From: Malonomonas rubra DSM 5091
GTDB taxonomy: Bacteria > Desulfobacterota > Desulfuromonadia > Desulfuromonadales > Geopsychrobacteraceae
DNA length: 64,000 bases
Reading direction: 5' to 3'
NCBI RefSeq assembly: GCF_900142125.1
Contig: NZ_FQZT01000008.1
Span: 93,509-157,508 of the forward strand
In this document: piece after piece, positions 8,652 through 16,922 of the stretch
Layout: every line of letters begins with the position of its first letter
Numbering within the stretch: position 1 is the first letter of the stretch
Made by a program: the position numbers and the translations under genes
Notes under the pieces: model-generated
Database searches by the model: none
Told to the model about the DNA's origin: nothing
Seen by the model: only the letters and a program-made list of their open reading frames with translations

Positions 8652-8969
8652 TCAGCAGCCTGGTTCCTCGTCCGCGTCAGTTTCGGGAATGTGAATTTCC
8701 AGCGCTTTGCCCTGCAAAATAGCCTCGACGATTTTTCTCCGCCCGTTCGTCACCAGCCGCTGTACGGTCCCCCGGGAGATGCCCATCTTCTCACCGGCTT
8801 CCTGTTGCGTCAGACCCTCGCCATCACACAGGCTGATCGCTTCCAGCTCATCAACCGCCAGGGATAAAATTTCGAGTTTACTCATCGGGGTCCCTGCCGG
8901 TTTAAAAACCAGATCCTCCGGCTGACGGCTGGGGCAACAGTTGCGAAGTTTTTTAGGACGTGGAGACAT
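8652..8969 (-). CDS. DUF134/UPF0251 predicted DNA-binding protein
   Basis: This 105-residue protein has the features of the UPF0251 (DUF134) family. It has an N-terminal RPKKLR stretch with paired cysteines (NCCPS), then KLEILSLAVDELEAISLCD, and a sigma-70 region 4-like helix-turn-helix (LTQQEAGEKMGISRGTVQRLVTNGRRK, about residues 52-76). The C-terminus is acidic and ends in a cysteine. Such proteins often sit near NifB/NifX-like and small Gly/Met-rich proteins, but no target is established. A terminator separates it from the DUF302 gene upstream, so it may have its own promoter. It could regulate the neighbouring cluster. Confidence 0.85.
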   Translation of the reverse strand: MSPRPKKLRNCCPSRQPEDLVFKPAGTPMSKLEILSLAVDELEAISLCDGEGLTQQEAGEKMGISRGTVQRLVTNGRRKIVEAILQGKALEIHIPETDADEEPGC

Positions 8970-9065
8970 TTAATCCCTCATGTAAAACAGAATGAGCTTT
9001 AAAGGTTGGTCAACAGAAAATAACCGAAGAGAGTCGATGAAACAATGGATGATCCGTTTCGGATA

Positions 9066-9099
9066 AAAAAAGCAGCTGTCGGAACAACAGCTGCTTTTC
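9066..9099. terminator. Rho-independent terminator
   Basis: AAAAGCAGCTGT and AACAGCTGCTTTT form a near-perfect stem with a short loop. It lies downstream of the minus-strand DUF302 gene and upstream of the DUF134 gene and is likely to end or reduce read-through between them. Confidence 0.8.
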
Positions 9100-9119
9100 A
9101 TTACACGACAGAATAACGA

Positions 9120-9527
9120 TCAGAGAGCCTCTTCTATCATGGCAATAATCGTGTTGAAACTTTCAACAACCGAATTCGGGAATTCAGCATCATCGATCAA
9201 TTCAGCAACTCGTTCAGCACTGAAACGCAGCATTCGTACAGCGGTGGTTCCGTCCTTGGTGAAAACAAAAACAAATTTCGGCAGCAGAACGCAGCGTTCC
9301 GGGTTTTTGCTCAGGGTCATGGCTGCTTTATTCGGCTTACAAACCTGAACCATGTGCATGTCGAACCCTTCGGCAACTTCGACACCGTGCTTGCCAAAAG
9401 TATGCGCCATTTCCATCTTGTCTTCGTTGTGGATCAGAAAGCCCCGCTTGTCTGCCGCAACCGCAAAATCCTTGATAAATTGATCGACTGGTTTACTGGT
9501 CTCTGCATGATAGATTGATGCTGACAT
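9120..9527 (-). CDS. DUF302 domain protein
   Basis: This 135-residue soluble protein matches the DUF302 fold. It has an early VDQFIKDFAVAADKRGFLI helix, a FGKHGVEVAEGFDMHMVQVCKP strand with a cysteine, and ERCVLLPKFVFVFTKDGTTAVRML. No signal peptide is present. Members of this family bind small molecules or metals in some contexts, but a biochemical role is not established. It lies 39 bases downstream of the RG-rich gene with its own GAGGGA ribosome site and is probably cotranscribed from the promoter at 9904-9932. Confidence 0.82.
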   Translation of the reverse strand: MSASIYHAETSKPVDQFIKDFAVAADKRGFLIHNEDKMEMAHTFGKHGVEVAEGFDMHMVQVCKPNKAAMTLSKNPERCVLLPKFVFVFTKDGTTAVRMLRFSAERVAELIDDAEFPNSVVESFNTIIAMIEEAL

Positions 9528-9566
9528 TTTTCATTCCCTCAGTTTTATTCAAGTAGAAAGGAGGCC

Positions 9567-9809
9567 TCAGCCTCCGAAACCCATTCCATTACGGCCACGG
9601 CCCATGCCACGCCCCATACCTGGTTCGGCAATCTCAGATTCTGCGGTCTGCATGCGGAAGCCCTGCCCTTGGCCACGTCCTGCCCCACAAGCCTGGCCAC
9701 GACCCTGACCTTGCATACGCCCCAAACCCCGGCCTTGCCCATTAGCACGACAATTCATTCCACGGCCTTGGCCTTTACCTTGTCCCATTCCTCTACCTTG
9801 TCCACGCAT
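9567..9809 (-). CDS. Arg-Gly-rich low-complexity small protein
   Basis: This 80-residue protein is made almost wholly of glycine, arginine, glutamine and methionine, with repeated GQGRG and GMGRG units and two cysteines in the middle (NCRA, QACGAG). There is no signal peptide or membrane segment. Short Gly/Met/Arg-rich proteins of this kind accompany DUF134 and metal-cofactor genes in related bacteria, so a metal- or nucleic acid-binding role can be guessed but not shown. The ATG at 9809 has GGAG seven bases upstream. The strong promoter and palindrome at 9892-9932 support it as a real, regulated gene. Confidence 0.65.
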   Translation of the reverse strand: MRGQGRGMGQGKGQGRGMNCRANGQGRGLGRMQGQGRGQACGAGRGQGQGFRMQTAESEIAEPGMGRGMGRGRNGMGFGG

Positions 9810-9891
9810 ATAAAATCTCCATTTCTGATGGTTTTGAGGGGCTCACGCATTTCAACTCGTTTAAAACGCGGAGCAGCACCCTCCAAGTTTC

Positions 9892-9903
9892 GTGCATATG
9901 CAC
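9892..9903. promoter_or_regulatory. Perfect 12-bp palindrome (likely operator) at the transcription start
   Basis: GTGCATATGCAC is a perfect palindrome directly abutting the -10 element of the minus-strand promoter, so it covers the expected transcription start. A protein bound here would block RNA polymerase. The DUF134 helix-turn-helix protein encoded nearby is a plausible ligand, which is inference. Confidence 0.6.
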
Positions 9904-9932
9904 AAAATAGAGCAAAGGCATTCAGATGTCAA
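9904..9932 (-). promoter_or_regulatory. Sigma-70 type promoter for the RG-rich/DUF302 genes
   Basis: Read on the minus strand, TTGACA (9927-9932), a 17-base spacer and TATTTT (9904-9909) form a near-consensus promoter. The predicted start lies about 90 bases before the RG-rich ATG. Confidence 0.7.
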
Positions 9933-9994
9933 TATGTATAAACAGAAAATTCACACAAAAAAATGTGGATTATGATCACTAGCGGGAAAAGCTT

Positions 9995-11281
9995 TTATTG
10001 TGCAGCAACGACCCGGCAGATCGCTGATGATAAAAAAGCCAGGTCTGAATCTGTCATAACAAAGGGAGGCATCACGTAAACCAGCTTACCAAAAGGGCGC
10101 ACCCAGACACCTTCATCAACAAACATCGGTTGGATTCTACGCATATCGACCGGCTGCTTCATTTCGACCACACCAATGGCGCCCAGGACGCGGACATCGG
10201 CCACAGCTGCCAAGCCGCGACAGGGAGCCAGCCCTTTTTCCAGCCCGGCTTCGACACGGGTGACCTGCTTCTGCCAATCGCCCTCCAACAGAAGTTCAAT
10301 GCTGGCACAGGCGACAGCACAGGCAAGAGGGTTTCCCATAAAAGTGGGGCCATGCATGAAAACTCCGGGGTCTCCAGAGGAGAGAACTTCGGCCACGGTT
10401 GTCGTCGCCAATGTCGCTGCCAAGGTCATGTAGCCACCGGTGATCGCCTTACCGAGGCAAAGGATATCGGGCGAGATTCCCGCATGTTCACAGGCAAACA
10501 ATTTGCCACTCCGGCCGAAACCGGTGGCTATTTCATCGGCAATCAGCAGGATATCGTACCGGTCGCAGAGCTGACGAACTTGCCTCAGATACTCCGGTGC
10601 GTAAAAACGCATTCCCCCGGCGCCCTGTACAATCGGCTCTAAAATCACCGCGGCAATCTCGCCATGATGCTGTTCGACCAAAGCTTTAAAGCCAGCAATA
10701 TCCTCATCCTGCCAGTCGTTATCGGTCCGGCAGGTCGGGGCATCGGCGAACAGGTGCTCCGGCAACAGATGACTGAAAATATGATGCATCCCGGTCACCG
10801 GGTCGCAAACCGACATCGCCCCGAAAGTATCACCGTGATAACCGTTGCGGATGGTTAACAGCCTCGATTTCTCCGGTTTTCCCGAGACGTGCCAGTACTG
10901 AATCGCCATCTTGATCGCAACTTCAACCGACACCGACCCGGAGTCGCAGAAGAAAACATGCTGTAACGGGTCCGGAGTGAGATCAACCAGCAGCTTGCCC
11001 AGCTTGGCAGCAGCAGGATGAGTCAAACCACCGAACATCACATGCGACACTTTTTCCAGCTGTTCTTTCGCTGCAGCATTCAAGCGCGGGTGATTGTAGC
11101 CGTGGATCGTCGACCACCAGGAGGACATGCCATCGATCAGCTCCCGCCCATCCTCCAGGGTTAAGCGCACCCCGCTGGCTGAGACGACCGGAAAAACCGG
11201 CATCGGATCGGTCATCGAGGTGTACGGGTGCCAGAGGTGGTTGCGGTCGAAATCGATCCAGTTTTCAGCGTTGTCACTCAT
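9995..11281 (-). CDS. bioA: Adenosylmethionine-8-amino-7-oxononanoate aminotransferase
   Basis: This 428-residue class III PLP aminotransferase converts KAPA to DAPA using S-adenosylmethionine as amino donor in biotin synthesis. Diagnostic parts are HLWHPYTSM near the N-terminus, the [15 protein letters not shown] loop, the [14 protein letters not shown] segment, and the PLP lysine in [11 protein letters not shown]. Length is normal for BioA. It ends at 9995 with no other biotin gene in the window, so it is an isolated bio gene here. A GAGGA site precedes the ATG. Confidence 0.95.
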   Translation of the reverse strand: MSDNAENWIDFDRNHLWHPYTSMTDPMPVFPVVSASGVRLTLEDGRELIDGMSSWWSTIHGYNHPRLNAAAKEQLEKVSHVMFGGLTHPAAAKLGKLLVDLTPDPLQHVFFCDSGSVSVEVAIKMAIQYWHVSGKPEKSRLLTIRNGYHGDTFGAMSVCDPVTGMHHIFSHLLPEHLFADAPTCRTDNDWQDEDIAGFKALVEQHHGEIAAVILEPIVQGAGGMRFYAPEYLRQVRQLCDRYDILLIADEIATGFGRSGKLFACEHAGISPDILCLGKAITGGYMTLAATLATTTVAEVLSSGDPGVFMHGPTFMGNPLACAVACASIELLLEGDWQKQVTRVEAGLEKGLAPCRGLAAVADVRVLGAIGVVEMKQPVDMRRIQPMFVDEGVWVRPFGKLVYVMPPFVMTDSDLAFLSSAICRVVAAQ

Positions 11282-11444
11282 CAGCAGATCCTCGCAAAAG
11301 CTGCGGCAAAGGGTTTAAAGAAGTGATTGTATAAAGGTTCCGGAAAAAATGAATGGGAAAAAAAAAGAATGTGAGCATGAAAACAGATAAATTCAAATCT
11401 CGCGAACTGCTGTGATATGTGGAACGAAAATCGCTGGCCAGTAC

Positions 11445-12200
11445 TCAGCGTTTCAGTTCCACCCGGTTGCGTCCACCCTCTTTCGCGCGACAAAGAGCCT
11501 CTTCAGCCCGACCGACAATGGCCCGTTTGTCATCTCCCTGGTGAAATAATGAAATCCCGAAACTGGCCGTTCTCTTCTCGATGGTCGGAAAATCGTAGCT
11601 TTCGATAATGCCCCTGAGCTTTTCCGCGAATCGCAGCAGTCCCGTTTCCTCAGTTTCCGAGCAAATGATGATGAACTCCTCCCCTCCCCAGCGACCGGCC
11701 GTATCGGTCAGGCGGGTATTGCAAGCGAGCAGTTCAGCGATTTCCTGCAAAACCCGATCACCAACATCGGGCCCATAAGTGTCATTGACCTGCCTGAATA
11801 GATCAATATCGAACAACACCACACCAAACATCAGCTTATAACGCTCAGCTCGATCAAGCTCACTCTGCAGGCTCTCTTCCAGTTTGGGACGATTATACAG
11901 CCCGGTGAGGAAATCAACGGTGGCAAGCTGCTGCAGTTCCAAAGTTTTCTGTTCCAGTTCTGCTTTAACGACATCCAGTTCTGCGCGTACATCTTCAGTA
12001 CGGGCGCGCTCAACCGAGAGCTTGCGTTGCCAATAAAAACCGGCAGCAAAAACCACCGCCGCTAACAGAAAGACCGACCAGCCCGAAAGATTCATGGGGC
12101 CGGAGGCGAGCACTGTCACCTGATCTCCGTCCTGCTGGGCGAAGATGACCCCGATAAAAAATTGCAATAGCAGCAGAAGAGAAAAAATTATAGGTTTCAT
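11445..12200 (-). CDS. Membrane-anchored diguanylate cyclase (GGDEF)
   Basis: The protein (251 residues from the ATG at 12200) has an N-terminal signal-like helix (KPIIFSLLLLLQFFIGVIFA), a short periplasmic loop, a second helix (WSVFLLAAVVFAAGFYW), a coiled-coil linker and a C-terminal GGDEF domain. The active site reads GGEEF near residue 170. An RLTD inhibitory I-site lies exactly five residues before it, so product inhibition by cyclic di-GMP is likely. An in-frame extension to 12263 is possible; 12200 is preferred because it gives a clean signal sequence. It is divergent from the DsrE-like gene. Confidence 0.88.
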   Translation of the reverse strand: MKPIIFSLLLLLQFFIGVIFAQQDGDQVTVLASGPMNLSGWSVFLLAAVVFAAGFYWQRKLSVERARTEDVRAELDVVKAELEQKTLELQQLATVDFLTGLYNRPKLEESLQSELDRAERYKLMFGVVLFDIDLFRQVNDTYGPDVGDRVLQEIAELLACNTRLTDTAGRWGGEEFIIICSETEETGLLRFAEKLRGIIESYDFPTIEKRTASFGISLFHQGDDKRAIVGRAEEALCRAKEGGRNRVELKR

Positions 12201-12410
12201 AATGTACCGTTGAGCGAGAAGGTGCTTCCAGACATATTGAACCATTCTTAACAGATCGAACAAGCGGCTGTCCTGTCTTTTTCACTTCTGCACCAATCGT
12301 TGCAGGCCACATGAACTGTCAGCTGCTCTGAAAACGTGAAATCATCTGCCACCCCTGCTATATTGGAGTAAAATAGTTACAGTTACCCAACAGAAATCAG
12401 GAGAAAGCTT

Positions 12411-12728
12411 ATGGCAAAAGTTCTCATCTGGCTCGCTTCCGGCGACCTTGAAAAACTGCAACCTGGCATTCTGTATGGCACCAACGCCCGCAAATTCGGC
12501 TGGCTGGATGATGTGCAGTTTGTCATTTTCGGTGAAAGTGAACGTCTGCTGCTAGAACACCCCGAGACATTTGAGCTGCTGCAGCAGAATGAGGCCGCCT
12601 ACTGCAAATTTGTCGCGGACGACATGCAGATTACCGAGGAACTGAAAGCAAAGGGAGCTAACATCATCTACGTTGGCGAATACATTTCGAACTTCATCAA
12701 GCAGGGTTACGAGGTCATAACCTTCTGA
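12411..12728 (+). CDS. DsrE-like family small protein
   Basis: This 105-residue soluble protein has a DsrE/DsrF-like alpha/beta arrangement. It has an opening KVLIWLASGDLEKL strand-turn, a DDVQFVIFGESERLLLEHP segment and a C-terminal strand after KAKGANIIYVGEYISNFIKQG. One cysteine is present in the middle (AAYCKFV). DsrE-type proteins carry sulfur or reductant, but a role is not shown here. A strong AGGAGAAAG ribosome site precedes the ATG. It is followed by a GC-rich dyad. Confidence 0.6.
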   Translation: MAKVLIWLASGDLEKLQPGILYGTNARKFGWLDDVQFVIFGESERLLLEHPETFELLQQNEAAYCKFVADDMQITEELKAKGANIIYVGEYISNFIKQGYEVITF

Positions 12729-12736
12729 TCTTTTCA

Positions 12737-12778
12737 GCCTGGTGACGCACGGCCAAATCACCGCTCGCGTTGCCAGGC
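12737..12778 (+). terminator. GC-rich hairpin after the DsrE-like gene
   Basis: GCCTGG..ACGC and GCGT..CCAGGC form an interrupted 10-pair stem nine bases after the stop codon. There is no T run, so it may only stabilise the 3' end or act with Rho. Confidence 0.35.
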
Positions 12779-12970
12779 ACTTCCCACCCAGAATGCTGCC
12801 CCCACCTTTTATTTTATGGTAATTTTTCACACAACAGTGATAATATTCATTGACAGGCCCCCGCTGGCTTCAACTCTACAATGCTGCTTACTCCTTTGAA
12901 GTTGTAACGCCTGGGTCTGTTTCCAGTGAAACATCAAGTATCAGCTTCAGGTAGAGAAAGGATTTTTCAG

Positions 12971-14332
12971 ATGGCAGCACCGACCCAAATTGAAAAAATG
13001 ATGAAAAAAGCTCGTATCGCCCAGAGATCATTTGAATCTTTTGATCAGGCAGGTGTCGATGCGATCGTCAAAGTCATCGCAAAAGTTGTTTACGACCACG
13101 CCCATGAGCTTGCTTACGAGGCCGTCGTAGAAACCGGAATGGGAGTCTACGAAGACAAAGTTGCCAAGTGCCTAGGCAAATCGAAGGTCATCTGGAATCA
13201 TTTAAAAGACAAAAAATCGGTCGGCGTCATCGGTCGCGACCTGACCAGCGGTATCGTCTATGTCGCCAAACCGAAGGGGGTTGTCGGTGCGATCATGCCG
13301 ACAACAAACCCGGTCGTCACCCTGATGTGCAATGCAATGTATGCGCTCAAAGGACGCAATTCCATCATTATCGCACCTCACCCCCGGGCCAAAAAAATTA
13401 CCGGAAAAACAGCCCGCCTGATGCAGCAAAAACTCGACAAACTGGGCGCCCCCGCCAACCTGCTGCAGTACATTAAAGAGCCCTCCCTAGCACTGACCCA
13501 GGAATTGATGAAAACAGTCGATGTTCTGGTAGCAACCGGTGGCCCGGAAATGGTGAAGGCAGCGTATAGTAGCGGCAAACCTTCGTACGGTGTCGGGCCG
13601 GGCAATGTACAGGTCTTACTGGATCGAGATATCGACTACAACGATGCGGCGCAGAAAGTGATTTACGGCCGGAAGTTCGACAACGGCATTATCTGCTCCG
13701 GCGAGCAAACAATCATCGCCCCGAAAGAAAAATATACCGAGGTGATAGAAGCTTTCACGGCCAACGGAGCTTTTTATATTGAAGAACAGGCGACCGTCGA
13801 TAAGTTTCGCCAAGCGCTGTTTGAAGAAGGCCACTTATCACTGAACGCGGTTGGTCAGAGCGTTGCCAGGATCGCCGAACTGGCAGGCGTCGAGGTTCCG
13901 GAAGAGGCCAAAGTGATTCTGCTGCGCTCAAACGACCGGGATGATGACATTCTACGTAAAGAGAAGATGTTTCCTGTCATAACCACCTTCCAGTACGATT
14001 CATTCAGTGAAGCACTCGCCATTGCGAAGAAGAACCTGACCATCGAGGGTGCCGGCCATTCGGCGGCGATCCACTCGAATAACGACGAACATATCGAAAG
14101 CGCCGGCATCGAACTGCCGATCAGTCGCCTTGTTGTCAACGAGCCCAGTTCTACCACCGCGGGAGGGAGCCTCTATAACGGTTTCGCGCCGACGACAACT
14201 CTTGGTTGCGGCTCATGGGGCAACAATTCGATCTCGGAAAACCTCGACTACAAGCATTTGATCAATGTCTCCCAAGTCGGGTACCCACAAAGAGACAAAC
14301 TGATCCCGAGCGACGACGAAATCTGGGCATAA
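12971..14332 (+). CDS. CoA-acylating aldehyde dehydrogenase (EutE/SucD/SauS-like)
   Basis: This 453-residue enzyme belongs to the acylating aldehyde dehydrogenase branch, which converts an aldehyde, NAD(P) and CoA to an acyl-CoA. The catalytic cysteine is in NGIICSGEQ (Cys242). Other family blocks are PTTNPVVTLMCNAMYALKGRNS, VATGGPEMVKAAYSSGKPSYGVGPGN and the C-terminal TTTLGCGSWGNNS loop. No shell-targeting N-terminal helix or microcompartment genes are seen, so a free enzyme acting on acetaldehyde, succinate semialdehyde or sulfoacetaldehyde is likely. Substrate cannot be fixed. The ATG at 12971 has AGAAAGGA upstream; a GTG at 12926 is weaker. Confidence 0.85.
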   Translation: MAAPTQIEKMMKKARIAQRSFESFDQAGVDAIVKVIAKVVYDHAHELAYEAVVETGMGVYEDKVAKCLGKSKVIWNHLKDKKSVGVIGRDLTSGIVYVAKPKGVVGAIMPTTNPVVTLMCNAMYALKGRNSIIIAPHPRAKKITGKTARLMQQKLDKLGAPANLLQYIKEPSLALTQELMKTVDVLVATGGPEMVKAAYSSGKPSYGVGPGNVQVLLDRDIDYNDAAQKVIYGRKFDNGIICSGEQTIIAPKEKYTEVIEAFTANGAFYIEEQATVDKFRQALFEEGHLSLNAVGQSVARIAELAGVEVPEEAKVILLRSNDRDDDILRKEKMFPVITTFQYDSFSEALAIAKKNLTIEGAGHSAAIHSNNDEHIESAGIELPISRLVVNEPSSTTAGGSLYNGFAPTTTLGCGSWGNNSISENLDYKHLINVSQVGYPQRDKLIPSDDEIWA

Positions 14333-14351
14333 ACCACGATTCCCTTCTCCT

Positions 14352-14386
14352 GCCTGGCGGCTGCTCCCCTAACCCCGCCGCCAGGC
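14352..14386. terminator. Perfect hairpin between convergent genes
   Basis: GCCTGGCGGC at 14352-14361 pairs with GCCGCCAGGC at 14377-14386 over ten bases. It lies between the aldehyde dehydrogenase stop and the 3' end of the minus-strand fusion gene, whose last codons form part of the stem. The T run is weak, so termination is probable but not certain. Confidence 0.55.
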
Positions 14387-16510
14387 ATGAAACTTCTCCA
14401 CCCACTGCAACAGCTTCTCTGGCGCGTGCTCTTTCTTCCAGATTCCGGCCGTCATCTTGTTCGCCTCTGCCAACGTCGGATAGGTGTGAATAGTGCCGAG
14501 GATTTTGTTCAGGCCCAAGTTGTGCTTCATCGCCAGCACGTACTCGGCCAGTAAGTCACCGGCGTGGGTGCCGACAATCGTCACACCGAGAATTTTATCC
14601 GTGCCCGGCCTGGTCAACACCTTGACCCAGCCATGGTCCTCGCTGTCGGCGATCGCCCGGTCGAGATCATCAATACCGTAACGGGTGACCTCAAAAGGAA
14701 CTTTCTGTTCTGTCGCTTCGAATTCATTCAGCCCGACCCGCGCCACTTCAGCATCGGTGAAGGTTGCCCAGGGGATGACCCGGTAGTCGACCTTGAAGCT
14801 CTTGAAACCGCTGAACAGGGCATTGACAGATGCGTACCAGGCCTGGTGGCTGGCGGTGTGGGTAAACTGGTAAGGTCCGGCGACATCACCGGCACAATAA
14901 ATATTCGGGTAGTTGGTCGCCAACAGCAAATCGACGGCAACCGTGCCGTTTTTATTGAGTTCCACCCCCAGCTCTTCCAGTCCAAAACCGGTCACGTTCG
15001 CTTTGCGACCGACCGCGACCAGCAGATGGCTGAACTCGATTTCAACCGTTTCTCCCCGATGCTCGCAAACCAGGACCTGTCTGCCCTCAGCAACCTGCAC
15101 CTCTTTAGCCGCGTGGCCAGTCAGAACGGTTATGCCTTCACTGACAAACTTCTCCTGCACGAACGCGCTAACCTCGGGATCTTCACGGCTCAAAATCCGT
15201 GGCAACATCTCTACCTGGGTCACTTGGCTCCCGAGTCGGGCAAAGGCCTGGGTGAGTTCGCTACCGATCGGGCCACCACCAAGAACAACCAGTTTTTCCG
15301 GCAATTCGCGCAACCCCCAGAGGTTATCGGAGGTCAGATACTCAACCTGATCCAGGCCTTTAATCGGCGGAACAAAAGGGCGCGCCCCGGTGGCGATGAT
15401 GATGCTGCGGCTCGTTAACACCTGTCCGTTGACTTCAACCGTCCAGGGCGAGGTGATTTTCGCTTCGCCCGCGATGACCTCAACACCGAGCCCGGTATAA
15501 CGCTCCACCGAATCATGTGGCTCAACCTTTTCCACCACCTGCTGCACCCGCTCCATCACGCGGGCAAAATCGAACTCGACCTCGGCTTTTTCGAAACCGA
15601 ACTCTTTGGCCCGTTTGGCGTAAGAGAGCATCTTGGCGCTGCGGATCAACGCTTTACTCGGCACACAACCGGTATTCAGGCAATCGCCGCCCATCTTGTG
15701 TTTTTCAATCAGCGCCACTTTCGCTTTGACTGCTGCGGCAATATAACTGCTCACAAGTCCGGCACTGCCGGCACCAAGCACGACCAGGTTATAGTCAAAT
15801 TTTTGCGGCCGCTGATAACCAGCGTAAACCTTTCGCGCCTGAAAAATGCCGAGAATTTTTTTCGTCACCAGCGGGAAGATCCCGAGCAGAACAAAAGAGA
15901 AGATGATACCGGGCGATAGAATGCCCGCAGCGCTCTCCAGTTGGCCAAGCTGGGTTCCGGCGTTGACGTAAACCACCGTCCCGGCGAACATGCCGATCTG
16001 ACTGACGATGTAGAAAAGAGAGGTTTTAAGCGGCGTCAACCCCATCACCAGGTTGATGACGAAGAACGGGAAGAGCGGCACCAGCCGTAGCGAAAAGAGA
16101 TAAAACGCGCCCTCTTTTTCCACCCCCCGGTTGATCGCCTGCAGCTTGTCTCCAAATTTGCCCTGCACCCAGTCCCGCAGTAAAAAACGGGAAACCAGAA
16201 ACGCCAATGTCGCACCGATACTGCTGGCGAAACTCACTACGATCAGCGCCGCCCAGAAACCGAACAGCGCACCGCCAGCCAGCGTCATCACAGCTGCACC
16301 CGGCAGAGAGAGGGCTGTCACCGCAACATAAATGAAAAAATAGATACCGAGGGTTAACAGCTTGTTCTGCAGATAAAAATCGTTGAAACCCTGCTGCTGG
16401 CTTTTCAGGTACTCCAGGGTGAAATACTGCCCCAGGTCGAAAAGAAAAAAGGCCATGACCAACAGGCCAATAACAGCAAGCAGGATCATTTTCATCGTAC
16501 GATTTTTCAT
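14369..16510 (-). CDS. TVP38/TMEM64 - pyridine nucleotide-disulfide oxidoreductase fusion
   Basis: The 713-residue chain starts with a TVP38/TMEM64 membrane domain (about residues 1-225, with SLPGAAVMTLAGGALFG and LRLVPLFPFFVINLVMG). It continues as a class I flavin disulfide reductase (about 235-710). The flavin site is VVLGAGSAGLVSSY and the redox-active cysteines are in GGDCLNTGCVPSK. An NAD-binding GGGPIGSEL, a CAGDVAG flavin loop and the dimerisation domain with the HTYPTLAEA histidine region follow. This resembles mercuric reductase or dihydrolipoamide dehydrogenase, but no metal-binding domain is present. The substrate is unknown. GAGGAG precedes the ATG. An independent TMEM64 protein is at 2656-3393. 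Confidence 0.9.
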   Translation of the reverse strand: MKNRTMKMILLAVIGLLVMAFFLFDLGQYFTLEYLKSQQQGFNDFYLQNKLLTLGIYFFIYVAVTALSLPGAAVMTLAGGALFGFWAALIVVSFASSIGATLAFLVSRFLLRDWVQGKFGDKLQAINRGVEKEGAFYLFSLRLVPLFPFFVINLVMGLTPLKTSLFYIVSQIGMFAGTVVYVNAGTQLGQLESAAGILSPGIIFSFVLLGIFPLVTKKILGIFQARKVYAGYQRPQKFDYNLVVLGAGSAGLVSSYIAAAVKAKVALIEKHKMGGDCLNTGCVPSKALIRSAKMLSYAKRAKEFGFEKAEVEFDFARVMERVQQVVEKVEPHDSVERYTGLGVEVIAGEAKITSPWTVEVNGQVLTSRSIIIATGARPFVPPIKGLDQVEYLTSDNLWGLRELPEKLVVLGGGPIGSELTQAFARLGSQVTQVEMLPRILSREDPEVSAFVQEKFVSEGITVLTGHAAKEVQVAEGRQVLVCEHRGETVEIEFSHLLVAVGRKANVTGFGLEELGVELNKNGTVAVDLLLATNYPNIYCAGDVAGPYQFTHTASHQAWYASVNALFSGFKSFKVDYRVIPWATFTDAEVARVGLNEFEATEQKVPFEVTRYGIDDLDRAIADSEDHGWVKVLTRPGTDKILGVTIVGTHAGDLLAEYVLAMKHNLGLNKILGTIHTYPTLAEANKMTAGIWKKEHAPEKLLQWVEKFHAWRRG

Positions 16511-16922
16511 TTTTCTCCTCTATTGGCTCACCATGGCTGTTTTCTTTGCCAAGTATTGTGCTATAAAATTTGTTGAGTAGATTAGTCATCTAAAGGATAG
16601 CTGTTTTTTTCCTTTTGTGGGATGTCTTAGCGTGAATTTTATTCCGCAGCATCGCTGTAGCTCCTTTAAAAAACAAAGTTCATCGCGGCTAAACTAATTT
16701 TCACAAAATTTGTTGCATTTTTTCCAAAGATGAAAAATGATACGTCTTCATGACATAGAGTTTTACTCGACTTTACACAGGAGGAGCCAACGCCGGTTAT
16801 CCGGGTGTGCAACGATGCCGCCAAAAGTCTGGACAGAAAGAGCCGACTGGGCGGCTTTTTATTTTTGCTGCGTTTGCATCTGCAACTGCGGTTTTCATCA
16901 CCACTTGATACGGAGGAATTTT
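16511..16922. other. Divergent intergenic region and livJ leader
   Basis: These 412 bases separate the fusion gene and livJ. The left part is AT-rich and should hold promoters for both directions, but no match is close enough to name. The right part (about 16740-16922) looks like a long transcribed leader with two competing hairpins before the livJ ribosome site (GGAGG at about 16912). One frame is open from 16737 into livJ, but it has no start-site support and I treat it as non-coding. Confidence 0.5.
16817..16867 (+). terminator. Attenuator-like hairpin in the livJ leader
   Basis: GCCGCC at 16817-16822 can pair with GGCGGC at 16850-16855, followed by a T-rich tract (five T, A, five T). An alternative smaller stem, AGCCG / CGGCT at 16841-16856, shares the right arm. 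A terminator about 55 bases before the livJ start points to transcription control in the leader. No known riboswitch consensus was recognised in the sequence upstream. Confidence 0.55.

Noticed and set aside
12850..12882. TTGACA and TACAAT upstream of the aldehyde dehydrogenase as a promoter
   Set aside because: The two elements are 21 bases apart, too far for a normal sigma-70 promoter.
14564..15418. 284-codon open frame on the plus strand
   Set aside because: It is antisense to the disulfide reductase part of the fusion gene.
16740..16860. Known riboswitch classes (glycine, cyclic di-GMP, ZTP, fluoride) in the livJ leader
   Set aside because: Short partial resemblances such as CAAAAGTCTGGACAG were compared with remembered consensus cores, but none fitted over the whole aptamer.
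16737..16922. In-frame upstream extension of livJ
   Set aside because: The extension runs through the attenuator-like hairpin and has no ribosome site, while the ATG at 16923 has GGAGG and a perfect signal peptide.
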